A stretch of DNA of 64,000 nucleotides from Acidobacteriota bacterium (GCA_025456425.1 JALOKP010000002.1:1-64000), one strand, 5' to 3'; shown: positions 1 to 9,510, numbered from the stretch's first letter. Translations and numbers: made by a program. The notes: a model not told the origin generated them from the sequence alone.

Positions 1-608
1 GCCGCGACCCGATCCCCCTGCGCCTTCATCAGCTCGACGAACTTCAGCTCGTCGTCGAGCGGCAGGACCAGCGTCAGCCCGGCGAACGGCTCGGGGACGC
101 CGGCCGACGATGGCGTGCCGAAGGTCACGAGCCCCGAGCCGGCGGCGACCAGCAGGTGGTCGACGTGGCCGTGGTAGCAGCCCGAGAACTTCACGATCAG
201 GTCGCGCCCGGTCGCGCCGCGCGCCAGCCGGACCGCGCTCATCACCGCCTCGGTCCCGGAGGAGACGAAGCGAACCTGCTCCAGATGCGGGACGAGCGAG
301 ACGACCTTCTCGGCCAGCTCGATCTCGACCTCGCACGGCGCGCCGAACGAGGTCCCGTCGCCCGCGACCCGCCGCACCGCCTCGACCACCCGCGGCGGGG
401 CGTGCCCCAGGATCAGCGGCCCCCAGGAGCAGACGAAGTCGACGAAGCGGCGGCCGTCGACGTCCTCGATCTCCGCCCCGGCGCCGCGTTTCATCACCAG
501 CGGCGTGCCGCCGACCGAGCGGAAGGCCCGCACGGGCGAGTTGACGCCGCCCGGCAGGACCCGCCGGGCGCGGGCGAACAGCTCCTCGGAACGGGGTCCG
601 GCGCTCAC
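1..608 (-). CDS. hemL: Glutamate-1-semialdehyde 2,1-aminomutase, 3' part outside window
   Basis: PLP enzyme that converts glutamate-1-semialdehyde to 5-aminolevulinate, the second step of the C5 route to haem. About 202 N-terminal residues are present: the family opening [20 protein letters not shown], then [10 protein letters not shown], the [14 protein letters not shown] substrate/cofactor loop, [11 protein letters not shown], and ending near the LVLPLDD region. The PLP lysine lies beyond the window edge. The start is GTG; it overlaps the hemB stop by 4 bp (GTGA), as at every other junction in this operon, so translation is probably coupled. Last visible gene of hemA-C-D-B-L. Identification is secure; completeness of the C-terminus cannot be judged here. 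Confidence 0.96.
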   Translation of the reverse strand, partial: MSAGPRSEELFARARRVLPGGVNSPVRAFRSVGGTPLVMKRGAGAEIEDVDGRRFVDFVCSWGPLILGHAPPRVVEAVRRVAGDGTSFGAPCEVEIELAEKVVSLVPHLEQVRFVSSGTEAVMSAVRLARGATGRDLIVKFSGCYHGHVDHLLVAAGSGLVTFGTPSSAGVPEPFAGLTLVLPLDDELKFVELMKAQGDRVA

Positions 609-1636
609 AGCCACTTCTCCTTGAGGACCTCGCGGGCGTGGTACGTGATCACCGCGTCGGCCCCGGCGCGGATCATCGCCCACAGGTTCTCGCGCACGAT
701 CCGCGGCTCGTCGACCCAGCCCAGCTTCGCCGCGGCCTTGACCATCGAGTACTCGGCCGAGACGTTGTAGGCGGTCAGCGGCAGGTCGCTCACGGCGCGC
801 ACGGCGGCGATCACGTCGAGGTAGGCCAGCGCCGGCTTGACCATCAGCATGTCGGCCCCCTCCGCCTCGTCCAGCAGCGCTTCCTTGACCGCCTCGCGGA
901 CGTTGCGCGGGTCCATCTGGTAGCCCTGCCGGTCCCCCTTCCCCGGCGCCGAGTCGGCCGCCTCGCGGAACGGCCCGTAGTAGCCCGAGGCGTACTTGAC
1001 CGAGTAGGAGAGCAGGCCGGTCGTCGTCAGGCCGGCGTCGTCGAGGGCGTCGCGGATCGCCGCCACGCGGCCGTCCATCATGTCCGACGGCGCGACGATG
1101 TCGGCCCCGGCCGCGGCGTGCGCGACCGCCATCGCCGCCAGCCGCTCGAGCGAGCGGTCGTTGTCGACGTCGTCCTCGACGATCACGCCGCAGTGGCCGT
1201 GGTCGGTGTAGGCGCACAGGCAGACGTCGGTGATCACCAGCAGGTCCTTGCCGAAGGCCTTCTTCAGCGCGCGGCAGGCCTCGGGCACGGTGCCGTGCGG
1301 ATCGGAGGCGGCGGTCCCGACCGGGTCCTTCTCGTGCTCGCCCGGCAGCCCGAAGAGCAGCACGGTCCGGATCCCCAGCGCGCGGTCGGCCTCGGCCTGG
1401 CGGACCAGGTCCTCGATCCCCAGCCGCTCGATCCCCGGCATCGAGGCGATCGCCTCGCGCCCTTTCGCGGCCGGCAGGATGAAGTGCGGCATGATCATCT
1501 GGTCGGCGGTGATCCGCGTCTCCGCGACCAGGTTCCGGATCAGCGCGTTGCGGCGCAGGCGGCGCGGACGGATCCGGTCGGGGGTGGTGACGGCATCGGC
1601 GCGGACGAGCTTCTCGGCGGCTTTCTCGGTGCTCAT
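605..1636 (-). CDS. hemB: Delta-aminolevulinic acid dehydratase (porphobilinogen synthase)
   Basis: Condenses two 5-aminolevulinate molecules to porphobilinogen in the cytoplasm. 343 residues, normal family length. The zinc-type metal site is intact: [13 protein letters not shown] with cysteines at about 139, 141 and 149. The Schiff-base lysine motif [12 protein letters not shown] is present near residue 252, and the C-terminal YNVSAEYSM signature is complete. The start ATG overlaps the hemD stop (ATGA). It is the fourth gene of the tetrapyrrole operon and appears undamaged, unlike the two genes upstream of it. Confidence 0.97.
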   Translation of the reverse strand: MSTEKAAEKLVRADAVTTPDRIRPRRLRRNALIRNLVAETRITADQMIMPHFILPAAKGREAIASMPGIERLGIEDLVRQAEADRALGIRTVLLFGLPGEHEKDPVGTAASDPHGTVPEACRALKKAFGKDLLVITDVCLCAYTDHGHCGVIVEDDVDNDRSLERLAAMAVAHAAAGADIVAPSDMMDGRVAAIRDALDDAGLTTTGLLSYSVKYASGYYGPFREAADSAPGKGDRQGYQMDPRNVREAVKEALLDEAEGADMLMVKPALAYLDVIAAVRAVSDLPLTAYNVSAEYSMVKAAAKLGWVDEPRIVRENLWAMIRAGADAVITYHAREVLKEKWL

Positions 1637-2329
1637 GGAATGACCTCCAGGATCCCTTCCAGCCCGGGACGGCGCGCCTCGGCCCGCACGAGAAGGCCGT
1701 GCGCGCGCGCCGCTTCGGTGGTGGAGGGTCCGATCGTGACGACGGCGGCGCCGCCGGGAACGACGGCGCGGTGGACGAGCCCGGCGACGGCCGACGGGCT
1801 CGCGAGCAGGATCGTGTCGACGCCCAGCGCGTCGAGCGCGACGCGCGGCGTCTCGGGCGCCGGCCGGCTCGAGCGCGCGCTCGAGGTGGCGCTCGGCGCG
1901 GTCGGCCGCGGCGATCGCGACCTTCGGCGGGGTGGCGCCCGGTGCGCCGGAATCCAGGGCGTCGCGGAGCGCCTCGGCCAGCGCGGCGCCGGTCCCCTCC
2001 GCCGCCACGAGGTCGCAGCGGCCCAGCAGCGCGCGCGCGGCCTCGGCCGTGGCGGGGCCGACGGCAGCGATCGCGACGCCGGCGGGCACGCCGCCGGGTG
2101 CGAGCCGGGCCACGGCCTCGACCCCGCGCCGCGAGGTCAGCGCGAGCCAGCGCGCGCCATCCAGCGCCGAGGCCAGCGCGGCGCGCGTCGGCGCGTCGTC
2201 GAGCGCCTCGCAGACCAGGCACGGGAAGACGACGGGCCGGGCGCCGAGCGCCGCCAGGCGCTCCGCCCACGGCGCGGCGTCCTCGGCCGCGCGCGTCACC
2301 AGCACCGTCCTCCCGGCCACGGGGCTCAC
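1633..2329 (-). CDS. hemD: Uroporphyrinogen-III synthase, interrupted by a frameshift with a probable short deletion
   Basis: Closes the linear tetrapyrrole to uroporphyrinogen III. The N-terminal half (GTG start in the hemC stop, then [54 protein letters not shown]) is in one frame. The C-terminal half ([20 protein letters not shown], then [13 protein letters not shown]) is in another and ends EVIP-stop at the hemB start. The overall span is 697 bases, one more than a multiple of three. The junction lies near 1858-1880, and the strand-turn segment normally found between these halves (the V-x-VYRT region) looks absent, so this is more than a single-base slip. It could be an assembly artefact or a real lesion. 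Gene order and 4-bp overlaps at both ends support hemD. Confidence 0.85.
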
Positions 2330-3247
2330 AGCAGTTCGCCTCCGTGCTGCAACTCCTCCCACATCGACGCCGCCAGCGCCTCGGGATCGGGTCCGCGCCC
2401 GACCGCGCGCACCAGCCGCGGGACGCCGTCCACCTCGCGCTCGAGCAGCGCCATCATCTCGAGCAGCCCCCCGTCGACGGCCCGCGCCCAGGCGCCGAAC
2501 GGGACCTGGCAGCCCCCTTCGACCAGCGCCGCGGTGGGCGGCGACGTCGTCCAGCGCCTCGACCTCGGCCCTCACGATCGCGGCATCGCGCCGGACCTGG
2601 ATCGCCAGCGCCCCCTGCGAGGGGGCCGGAACGAAGACCGCCGGGTCGAGCCGGACCTCGGCGATCCCGCCGCGGTCGAGCGCGACCGAGGGGTCGCGGG
2701 TCGCGGCGGTGCGGTCGAGCCGCATCAGTCCGGCCGCCGCCAGCAGCGTCGCGTCGAAGTCGCCGTCGCGGACCCGGGCCACGCGCGTCGGCAGGTTGCC
2801 GCGCAGCAGTTCGGCCCTGAGGTCGGGGCGGAAGTGGCGCAGCAGCGCCTGGCGCCGCGCCGAGGCCGTCCCGATCACGCCGTCGCGGCGCACCGGGATC
2901 AAACCCTGCCCCGGTTCGTGCGCCTCCGGCCGGATCAGCAGCCGGTCCGCGGCGTCGACCCGCTCCGGGACGGCCGCGACCACCAGCTCGGCCGGACTCT
3001 TCGACGGCAGGTCCTTGTAGGAGTGGACCGCGACGTCGATCGATCCGGCGACCAGCGCCTGCTCGATCTCGATCACGAACACGCCGGGCGCCCCGACCTC
3101 GACGAAGGCGCGGTCGCGGTCGCGGTCGCCGGTCGTCTTGATGACCTGGACCTCCACCTCGTGACCGCGCGCTTCGAACATCCGCGCCACGTCGCCCGAT
3201 TGGGCGAGCGCCAGGCGCGAACCCCGCGTACCGAGCCTCAGCTTCAC
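2326..3247 (-). CDS. hemC: Hydroxymethylbilane synthase, interrupted by a frameshift with a probable short deletion
   Basis: Polymerises four porphobilinogen units. The N-terminus is classic: [14 protein letters not shown], then [34 protein letters not shown] and [12 protein letters not shown]. The frame breaks at about 2525-2545, after EVEALDD, and resumes as [16 protein letters not shown], so the dipyrromethane-cofactor cysteine (EGGCQVP) survives. Total span is 922 bases, one more than a multiple of three. Compared with other HemC proteins, roughly 26 bases covering the AERA-type helix appear to be missing. The GTG start overlaps the hemA stop and the TGA overlaps the hemD start. Either an assembly error or a disabled gene; with no second copy visible, an error is plausible. 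Confidence 0.88.
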
Positions 3248-4584
3248 GCGTCTGTCTCCTTTGACCCGACCCGCGGACCGCCCGCCGCCCGGGCCGCCTC
3301 GCGCAGTTCCTCGGCCAGCCCCTCGTCGAGCCCGGCCAGGAACGCCTCGACCGCCGGTACACCCCCCTCGTAGGCCAGCCCCTTCAGCCCCAGCGACGGG
3401 ATGTGGGCGAAACGCCGCGCCAGCAGCGCCGCCCAGGCCAGGACCGCCTCGCGGTCCTGGTCGCTGAGGTGGCCCAGCTCCTTCTTGAACAGCCGGTCGA
3501 CCGCCTCCGCGGCGGTCTGCCGGTAGCGCCGCTGCAGCGCGCCGAGCAGCGGGCCGAGCATCCGGTCGGCCATCGTCCGTCGCAGCTCGACCAGCGCTTC
3601 GTCGATCAGCGTGCGGGCGTCGGCCAGCTCGAGCAGCCGCTCGCTGCGGTTGGCCTCGGCCTCGGCGATCACCTCTTCCATCCCCATCCGCGGTACGCCC
3701 GCCGCGCGGGCGTCGGCGGGATCGACGTCGGGCGGCACGGCAAGGTCGATCACCAGCGGCGGCTCGCCCGAGGGTGTGCGGGCCGCGATCCGCTCCAGCT
3801 CCGCCCGCCGCAGCACCGGCTCCGAAGAGGCGGTCGCCAGCACGAGCGCCTCGACCGCGGCGGGGCGGCGCCGGAATGCGTCGAGCGCGACGGCGCTGCC
3901 GCCGATCTCGCGCGCGAACTCCTCGGCCCGCGAGAGCGTGCGGTTGACGACCACCGCCGGCCACGGCGTCTCGGTCATCGCCTTGCCGCACTTGATCGTC
4001 ATCGGCGAGACGCCGACCAGCGCGTAGGCGCCGCCGGTGCGATCGAGCCGCTCCTTCAGGTGGTCGATCGCGATCCCGGCCAGCGAGACGTGCCCCTCGC
4101 TGACCGCCGTCCGGCGGTGGACCAGCGCCGCGACCCGCAGCGCCTCCTCGAAGACCAGCGCGAGCCGCGGCCCGGCGAGGCCGAGCGTGCGCGCCAGGTC
4201 GAGCGCGCCCCGGACCTGCCCGGCGATCTCGGTCTCCCCCGCGCGCGCCGAGTCGAGCCCGGCGGCCACGACGAAGAGGTGCTCGACCGCCCCCTCGCCC
4301 GCCCAGGCGTTGAAGGCCCGCTCGGCCTCGCCCGGGTACGGGACCCGCCCCTCGAGCGCGGCGAAGAGCCGCGGCCGGAAGGTGGCGAGCGGCGCCCGGC
4401 CGTCGGTCGCGAAGGCGATCTCGACCCGGTTGCAGGTCGCCAGGTAGACCAGTTCGTGGACGCCCGCCTCGCGCGCGATCTCGGGGAGCCGCCGGGGCCG
4501 CTCCTCGACCGGGATCGTGAAGCGGGCGAGGGCCTCCGGCCCCCCCTTCCGCCACGGGATCCCGATCACGCCGATGCGGTCCAT
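3244..4584 (-). CDS. hemA: Glutamyl-tRNA reductase
   Basis: First committed step of C5 tetrapyrrole synthesis: NADPH-dependent reduction of glutamyl-tRNA. 446 residues, full length. The catalytic cysteine is in YLATCNRVE (Cys51); AGLDS and EIAGQVRGA match the catalytic domain; the C-terminal dimerisation helix (RRYRQTAAEAVDRLFKKELGHLS) is complete. The nucleotide-binding turn is unusual: GVSPM at 191-195 where most homologues have a GAGEM-like sequence, though NRT-x-x-RAEEFA downstream is conserved. A GGAG ribosome site precedes the ATG. It heads the hemA-C-D-B-L operon, placed among many cytochromes with high haem demand. Confidence 0.95.
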   Translation of the reverse strand: MDRIGVIGIPWRKGGPEALARFTIPVEERPRRLPEIAREAGVHELVYLATCNRVEIAFATDGRAPLATFRPRLFAALEGRVPYPGEAERAFNAWAGEGAVEHLFVVAAGLDSARAGETEIAGQVRGALDLARTLGLAGPRLALVFEEALRVAALVHRRTAVSEGHVSLAGIAIDHLKERLDRTGGAYALVGVSPMTIKCGKAMTETPWPAVVVNRTLSRAEEFAREIGGSAVALDAFRRRPAAVEALVLATASSEPVLRRAELERIAARTPSGEPPLVIDLAVPPDVDPADARAAGVPRMGMEEVIAEAEANRSERLLELADARTLIDEALVELRRTMADRMLGPLLGALQRRYRQTAAEAVDRLFKKELGHLSDQDREAVLAWAALLARRFAHIPSLGLKGLAYEGGVPAVEAFLAGLDEGLAEELREAARAAGGPRVGSKETDA

Positions 4585-4667
4585 CCGGCTCCTCGCGCCC
4601 GGTCCTGCCCCCCTGCGGGGAGAGGATTACCACCGGGCAAGCCGAGAAGTGTCACAGATGTGTCAGC

Positions 4668-4683
4668 GGGCGACAAATCGCCC
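4668..4683 (-). terminator. Small hairpin downstream of the sialidase-like gene
   Basis: Perfect 6-bp stem GGGCGA/TCGCCC around a CAAA loop, 39 bases past the stop of the minus-strand gene at 4722. No clear U-run follows, so it is a weak terminator candidate. It lies in the 137-base gap that must also hold the hemA promoter. Confidence 0.3.
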
Positions 4684-4721
4684 CCGGAACGGCTCGGCGC
4701 GGCGCGGCGTTCCCGCGCGGC

Positions 4722-6461
4722 TCAGGGGCAGACCGCGATCTCGGCGTCCCGCTTGGGGCTGCCCCAGGTGCCGGGACTGGCTCCAACCCGGGCCCGGGCC
4801 AGGTAGTAGTAGCCGTCGCCCGCTCCCGGGGCGGGGTTGAAATCGGAGTAGGTCGTCCCCGGCTGGTTGCAGGACAGGCTGGCGGTCGCGGCGAAGCTCA
4901 TCGAGGACCGCAGCGTCGACAACAGGCCGCGAGAGAGATCGTACCCCGTCGCATCGGGAGTGACGGGCCAGCGCAGCGTGCTGCGGTTGCTCGGCGGCAG
5001 GTCGAAGCGCAGCAGCGAGACGTCGTTGATCGCGCCGGCCCTGGTGAAGTAGGTGTAGAAGAGTTGCTTGCTGCCGACCGTCCGGAGCCTCGCGTAGGCC
5101 GCGAGCGTCTCGTTGGCGGCGTTGCCGGCGACGACCGGCAGGCCCTCGCTGCGTCCCGCGATCGGCCGCCGGATCGGCTGCGGCTGGGAGTAGGTCACCC
5201 CGGCGTCGTTCGAGACCGAGTAGAAAGCCCGCCAGGCGACGGCCGGACCGTCGCGCAGGACCCGGCGCAGGCGTCCGTTGGGGAGTGCGGCGATGTCCCA
5301 CTGGTCGGAGCCGGGGAGGAGTGAACGGTCCGGGTGCGTCTCGTTCGCGGTGATCCGCAGGTCGGTGCCGAAGCTCGTGCCGCCGTTGGTCGAGCGGTCG
5401 GCGTAGTAGTCGGAGAAGGACCATTCTCCGAAGGCATCGGGATCGCTCTCGACCCAGCCGGTGTGGTACTGGCTCGCGGCCGCCTCGGTGATCAGAGCCG
5501 GCAGCGTCAGCAGCCGGCCCGCGGGCGGATTGCTGCCTCGGATCGAGACCGAGCTGCCCCAACTCGCTCCGCTGTTGGTGCTCTTGGCGAAGCCGATCCG
5601 CCCGGTCAGCGTGTTGCTGCGGTGCGTCAGGAGCACCGCGCCGTCCGACTCGGCCACGCCGAGCGACGGCTGGCAATTCCCGGCCGTCCTGATGTCGGCG
5701 ACGGTCCCCCAGTTCGCGCCGCGGTCCGTGCTGCGCCGCTGGCGGATCACCGAGGTGCCGCAGTTGCCGTTGGCGTCGTCGAAGCTGGTGTCCCAGACGA
5801 TCCAGACGTTGCCGTTGCGGGCGGCCAGCGAAGCCACGCGCGTCGGCGGCGCCGGGCTGGGGATCGGCGCCAGTTCCAGCGGCGTGGAGAAGCTCGTGCC
5901 CCCGTTCGTGCTGCGGGCGTAATAGACCGCCAGGCTCGGCCGGACCCACATCACATGGATCACGCCCGCGTCGTCGACTGCCATCGAGGCGGTCCACTTC
6001 CAGAAGACCGTGCCGTTGACCGGCGTCGCCGTCGTCGCGGCCCAGGACACCCCGCCATCGGTGCTCTTGACGACCCACAGGTTGCGCGGCGCGGCGGCCG
6101 GGTCGACCGAGGCCGGGTCGGCGGTGCCGATCAGCACGAAGAGAGTCGACCCCGACTGCGCGATCCCGAGCGGGAACTTGTCGTAGTCCGCGCCGGGTTC
6201 GAGCCCCGGCAGTTCCACCTCGGGTCCGAAGGTCAGGGGTCCGCCCTCGGGGAAGCTGTCGCAGGCGTCGCCCAGGCCGTCGCTGTCGGCGTCCGCCTGC
6301 GTCGCGTTCGCGGTGAAGACGCAGTTGTCGCGCTCGTCGGGGATGCCGTCGTTGTCGTAGTCGCCGGGCGCCGCCAGCGCGGGCGTCAGGAAGAGCGCCA
6401 CGGCACACGCCGCGAGGGCGCCCACCGCGAACGGGAGCAGCGAGCGAGAAGAGCGCAACAA
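4722..6461 (-). CDS. Secreted protein with thrombospondin type-3 repeats and a sialidase-like propeller
   Basis: A signal peptide (hydrophobic run to about residue 30, ending PALAAP) is followed by calcium-binding type-3 repeats (DYDNDGIPDERDNC and DADSDGLGDACD). A large domain then carries at least five BNR/Asp-box-like turns (STDGGVSWA, STNGGTSFS, STDRGANWG, STNSGASWG, STNGGTSFG), the hallmark of sialidase-type beta-propellers. A C-terminal fibronectin-like segment (TPDATGYDLSRG) follows. Start chosen at tandem TTG codons just after GGAGG; a GTG at 6488 lies upstream of that Shine-Dalgarno and is less likely. No sialidase catalytic set is recognised, so binding or scaffold roles are as likely as hydrolysis. 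Extracellular location is expected. Confidence 0.8.
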   Translation of the reverse strand: MLRSSRSLLPFAVGALAACAVALFLTPALAAPGDYDNDGIPDERDNCVFTANATQADADSDGLGDACDSFPEGGPLTFGPEVELPGLEPGADYDKFPLGIAQSGSTLFVLIGTADPASVDPAAAPRNLWVVKSTDGGVSWAATTATPVNGTVFWKWTASMAVDDAGVIHVMWVRPSLAVYYARSTNGGTSFSTPLELAPIPSPAPPTRVASLAARNGNVWIVWDTSFDDANGNCGTSVIRQRRSTDRGANWGTVADIRTAGNCQPSLGVAESDGAVLLTHRSNTLTGRIGFAKSTNSGASWGSSVSIRGSNPPAGRLLTLPALITEAAASQYHTGWVESDPDAFGEWSFSDYYADRSTNGGTSFGTDLRITANETHPDRSLLPGSDQWDIAALPNGRLRRVLRDGPAVAWRAFYSVSNDAGVTYSQPQPIRRPIAGRSEGLPVVAGNAANETLAAYARLRTVGSKQLFYTYFTRAGAINDVSLLRFDLPPSNRSTLRWPVTPDATGYDLSRGLLSTLRSSMSFAATASLSCNQPGTTYSDFNPAPGAGDGYYYLARARVGASPGTWGSPKRDAEIAVCP

Positions 6462-6620
6462 CGGACCTCCTACCCGGCCGGAGCGCACCTTCCCCGGGGG
6501 TACCCGGCCGGCGTCCGTCCCCTTGGTTTACAGCGAAACCCCCGATTCGCAACCGGCCGGTCCGCCCCGGCCCGGCCCCGGGCGTCCGCAGGCGTTCGCC
6601 TCGGCGGTACACTGCCCGCG

Positions 6621-7721
6621 ATGACCGAGCGGCCGCACGGCCCGTCACTGGAGAGCGCCCTGCGCGCGCTGGGCGCCGTCCGCGGGGATCTCGCGCGCCG
6701 GGAGGACGCCGAGCCGGGCGCGGTCCGCTGCCTGGCATGCGCCCACCGCTGCCTGCTGCGCCCCGGTCGGGCCGGGATCTGCAAGGTCCGTTTCCACGCC
6801 GACGGGGGGCTGCTCGTTCCGTGGGGCTATACGGCGGGCGGGCTGACCCCCGACCCGATCGAGAAGAAGCCGTTCTTCCACGTCCGGCCCGGCTCGGTCG
6901 CGCTCTCGTTCGGCATGCTCGGCTGCGACATGCACTGCAGCTATTGCCAGAACTGGTACAGCTCGCAGGCGCTGCGCGACCCCTACGCCGGGGTTCCGGT
7001 CTCGCCCGCGCAACCCGCCGCGATCGCCGCGGCCGCGCGGCAGTCGGGCGCCGCGGCGGTCGTCAGCACCTACAACGAGCCGCTGATCACCGCCGAGTGG
7101 GCCGCTGCCGTGTTCGACGAGGCCCGCGCCGCCGGGCTGCTCACGGGGTTCGTCAGCAACGGCAACGCGACTCCCGAGGTGCTCGACTTCCTGCAGCCGC
7201 GCCTCGACCTGCTCAAGGTCGATCTGAAGGGGTTCGACGACCGCGCCTACCGCCGGCTGGGCGCCGTCCTGGCCCACGTCTGCGCCGCGATCGAGGGGGC
7301 GGTCGCGCGCGGCCTGTGGGTCGAGGTGGTCACGCTGCTCGTCCCCGGCTTCAACGACGACCCCGGCCAGCTCGCCGCGCTGGCCCGCTTTCTGGCCGGG
7401 ATCTCCCCCGACCTTCCCTGGCACGTCACGGCGTTCCGCCCGACCTACCGGCTGCAGGACCGCGGCGCGACGACGCCCGGCGACCTGGCCCGCGCGGTCG
7501 CGATCGGGCGCGAGGCGGGCCTGCGCTTCGTCTACGCCGGGAACATCCCGGGCCTGGCCGACGAGTCGACGCGCTGTCCCGGCTGCGGCGCAACGCTGGT
7601 CGAGCGCCGCGGTTTCGCGGTGCGCCGCGTCGAGCTGGATTCCGCCGGCCGCTGCCAGGGCTGCGCGCGCGCGGTTCCTGGCATCTGGGAGCGCGGCCGC
7701 GTGCCGGTCGCGCCCCCGTAG
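6621..7721 (+). CDS. amrS: AmmeMemoRadiSam-system radical SAM enzyme (AmrS)
   Basis: 366 residues. The radical-SAM 4Fe-4S motif is GCDMHCSYCQN (Cys102, 106, 109). It follows a cysteine-rich N-terminus (CLACAHRCLL, then GICKVRF) and precedes STYNEPL, VSNGNATPEVL and DLLKVDLKGF, all typical of AmrS/PflA-like proteins. A C-terminal zinc-ribbon-like segment (CPGCG, CQGC) is present. The family is named for co-occurrence with AMMECR1 and Memo proteins; neither partner is in this window, so it stands alone between divergent and convergent neighbours. The substrate is not established for the family. Confidence 0.92.
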   Translation: MTERPHGPSLESALRALGAVRGDLARREDAEPGAVRCLACAHRCLLRPGRAGICKVRFHADGGLLVPWGYTAGGLTPDPIEKKPFFHVRPGSVALSFGMLGCDMHCSYCQNWYSSQALRDPYAGVPVSPAQPAAIAAAARQSGAAAVVSTYNEPLITAEWAAAVFDEARAAGLLTGFVSNGNATPEVLDFLQPRLDLLKVDLKGFDDRAYRRLGAVLAHVCAAIEGAVARGLWVEVVTLLVPGFNDDPGQLAALARFLAGISPDLPWHVTAFRPTYRLQDRGATTPGDLARAVAIGREAGLRFVYAGNIPGLADESTRCPGCGATLVERRGFAVRRVELDSAGRCQGCARAVPGIWERGRVPVAPP

Positions 7722-7736
7722 CCTCGCGCCGCGCAC

Positions 7737-8669
7737 CTACTTCTGCGGGAACTCGGCGAACTCCTGAGTCTCGGCCTCGCGCCGCACCAGCTCGCGCGCC
7801 GGGATCCCCGCGGCTCCGTCCCAGAGCGACGCCCAGCGCACGCAATCCGCGAGCCGGACGCGCTGGACGCTGCCGGGGCCGCGCGGTCCGACACCCGCCT
7901 CGACGTCTTCGCAGAGCCACGGCCAGCGGCGAGGGTCGCCCCCCTGCCGCTCGCGCGAGACGAGCACCTCGTCGTCGCGCGACACGCTCCACGCGAGCGG
8001 CGGGCGCGGCAGCCCCAGCCAGTTCTCCAGGTATTCGATGCTCACCGCGAGCCGGGGCCCGGGCGTGACCTCGAGCACGATCGGCTCGGCGACGACGCGG
8101 GTTTCGTAGCGCCAGGCACCGTCGCGCGGTGCGTGGCGCTCGAGCAGCGCACGGATCGAGACGGTCCCGGGTGGAAGCGGCCGCGTGAAGGCGATCGTCC
8201 CCCGCCGGTCGTCGGCCTTCGCACCCGGGATCCGCGCCAGGAGCTGCCCGTCGAGGTAGAGCGCGAGATCGGGCGGGATCTCGTCCGCGTCGGCTTCGGA
8301 GGCCGCCCGGTAGGAGATCGTCCAGCGGACCGGGACGGGCCCGACGGCGGCGGCGGGCGGCGCCGGCGGTACCGCCCCCGGCGCCTCGGCCAGCGCGATC
8401 AGCTCGGTGATCACCTCTTGCGGCACCTCGGCCTGGCTCAGCCCGATCAGGTCGTCGGCCGACAGCGGCGCGACCGCGGGCCGCGTGCGGCGCAGCCACT
8501 CCACCATCGCGGACGGGGAAACGCCTCCGGCCGACATCCGCACGACGTCGGCGACGATCGGATCGCGCGGCGCCCAGGCGGCCGGGGAGGGCGACTCCGC
8601 GGCAGCCGCGGCCGCGCAGGCCGCCAGCGCCGCGAGCGCGGCCACGATCCAGCGGCTCGACCCGGCCAC
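7737..8669 (-). CDS. Secreted protein of unknown function
   Basis: 310 residues beginning with a strong signal peptide (VAALAALAACAAAAAAES). An N-terminal helical stretch (VADVVRMSAGGVSPSAMVEWL, then SADDLIGLSQAEVPQEVITELI) resembles short repeats found in acidobacterial exported proteins. A proline-rich linker and a beta-rich C-terminal region containing YLDGQLLARIPG and the sequence PPGTVSIRALL follow. Start GTG at 8669 was preferred because AAGGAGG lies just upstream. No catalytic motif recognised. Probably co-transcribed with the lipoprotein upstream (20-base gap). Confidence 0.7.
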   Translation of the reverse strand: MAGSSRWIVAALAALAACAAAAAAESPSPAAWAPRDPIVADVVRMSAGGVSPSAMVEWLRRTRPAVAPLSADDLIGLSQAEVPQEVITELIALAEAPGAVPPAPPAAAVGPVPVRWTISYRAASEADADEIPPDLALYLDGQLLARIPGAKADDRRGTIAFTRPLPPGTVSIRALLERHAPRDGAWRYETRVVAEPIVLEVTPGPRLAVSIEYLENWLGLPRPPLAWSVSRDDEVLVSRERQGGDPRRWPWLCEDVEAGVGPRGPGSVQRVRLADCVRWASLWDGAAGIPARELVRREAETQEFAEFPQK

Positions 8670-8689
8670 CCCGCCTCCTTCCACGGCGC

Positions 8690-9400
8690 TCAGCGCGCGC
8701 CGCCGCTGCTCAGCCCGCGCGCCGCTTCGCGCGCCAGCACCGGGAGGGCCCCGGCGACGTCGCTCTCGCTGAGCGCCGGGTAGCTCGCGCGCCGCTGGGC
8801 CACGACGCGCTGCGAGAGCAGATCGACCACCAGCAGGTCGAGCGTCAGCGATCCGCCCGCGCCGCCCGTCTGCGGGACGACGTAGTCCGGCCGGCCCTCG
8901 GGGAGGCTCGGCAGGTGGTCGGGTGGCAGCGGCACGAAGCCGTCCTCGCGCGGCGAGACCCCCTCGCGGGTCAGGACCGGCAGGATCGCGGACTGAGCGC
9001 CGCGCAGTGCGGGGTCGGCTGCGGCGGCGCCGAGCGGCAGCTCGGTCCCCGCCCGGTAGCGCCCGCTCCCCTTGCCGCGCTGCCGCTGCCAGGCCGCGAG
9101 CAGCGCGCTGCGCACCGGGTCGAGGGCCTGGTCGCCGCTCCGGTCACTGACCGAGACCCCGGCACCCTCGAGCGCCCCCTGCAGCTCGTACCGCAGCAAC
9201 TGGGCGAGGTCCGCGTTGGCGAGCGTGTCGCCGGCCGCCGCCGCCCGGACCTCGGGCGCCAGCAGCAGCGCCGTCCCGGGGAGCACGCGCGGGGTTTCCA
9301 GGATCGGCGCCCCGCCCCCGGCGCAGCCGAGTGCCGCCAGCAGCAGCCCCGCCAGCCCCGCCCTCCCCGTCGCCCCACCCCACCGCCGCCGCTGCGCCAC
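8690..9400 (-). CDS. Putative lipoprotein of unknown function
   Basis: A positively charged N-terminus and hydrophobic stretch end in the lipobox LAALGC, so the product is probably a lipid-anchored envelope protein. The mature part (about 213 residues) includes LLLAPEVRAAA, a conserved-looking DLAQLLRYELQGALE helix, and a C-terminal strand LTLDLLVVDLLSQRVVAQRRASYP. This layout resembles small envelope lipoproteins that assemble with other outer-membrane factors. GTG at 9400 follows GAGGGG and gives a normal signal peptide; GTG at 9445 would add 15 residues. Twenty bases upstream of the 7737-8669 gene. Confidence 0.68.
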   Translation of the reverse strand: MAQRRRWGGATGRAGLAGLLLAALGCAGGGAPILETPRVLPGTALLLAPEVRAAAAGDTLANADLAQLLRYELQGALEGAGVSVSDRSGDQALDPVRSALLAAWQRQRGKGSGRYRAGTELPLGAAAADPALRGAQSAILPVLTREGVSPREDGFVPLPPDHLPSLPEGRPDYVVPQTGGAGGSLTLDLLVVDLLSQRVVAQRRASYPALSESDVAGALPVLAREAARGLSSGGAR

Positions 9401-9510
9401 GCGCCCCTCGCTCCCGGCCCCCGGGCCGGCGACCCGCCGGGACACGCCCCGCAGGCCCGCATCCCGGCCCGAGTATAGAATCCGCGTCCCCCCCCTGGAG
9501 GTTCATCCGC

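Noticed and set aside
638..3373. Long plus-strand open frames opposite the hem operon, and similar frames opposite most genes
   Set aside because: Very high GC makes stop codons rare in all frames. These translations are Arg/Pro/Gly-rich with no motifs or ribosome sites.
605..4633. A single 1342-codon open frame that looks like a hemC-hemD-hemB fusion
   Set aside because: The frame only appears continuous because hemC and hemD are each frameshifted by the same phase. It runs through hemA and the 3' parts of hemC and hemD out of frame. Genes are separate, with GTGA/ATGA overlaps.
4650..4666. TGACACATCTGTGAC near the hemA promoter as a CRP/FNR site
   Set aside because: The match is imperfect and no regulator of that family is in the window; not enough to call.
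4722..6461. Annotation as an active sialidase
   Set aside because: Asp-box turns are clear but the arginine triad and catalytic Tyr/Glu could not be placed, and BNR-like propellers occur in many non-enzymes.
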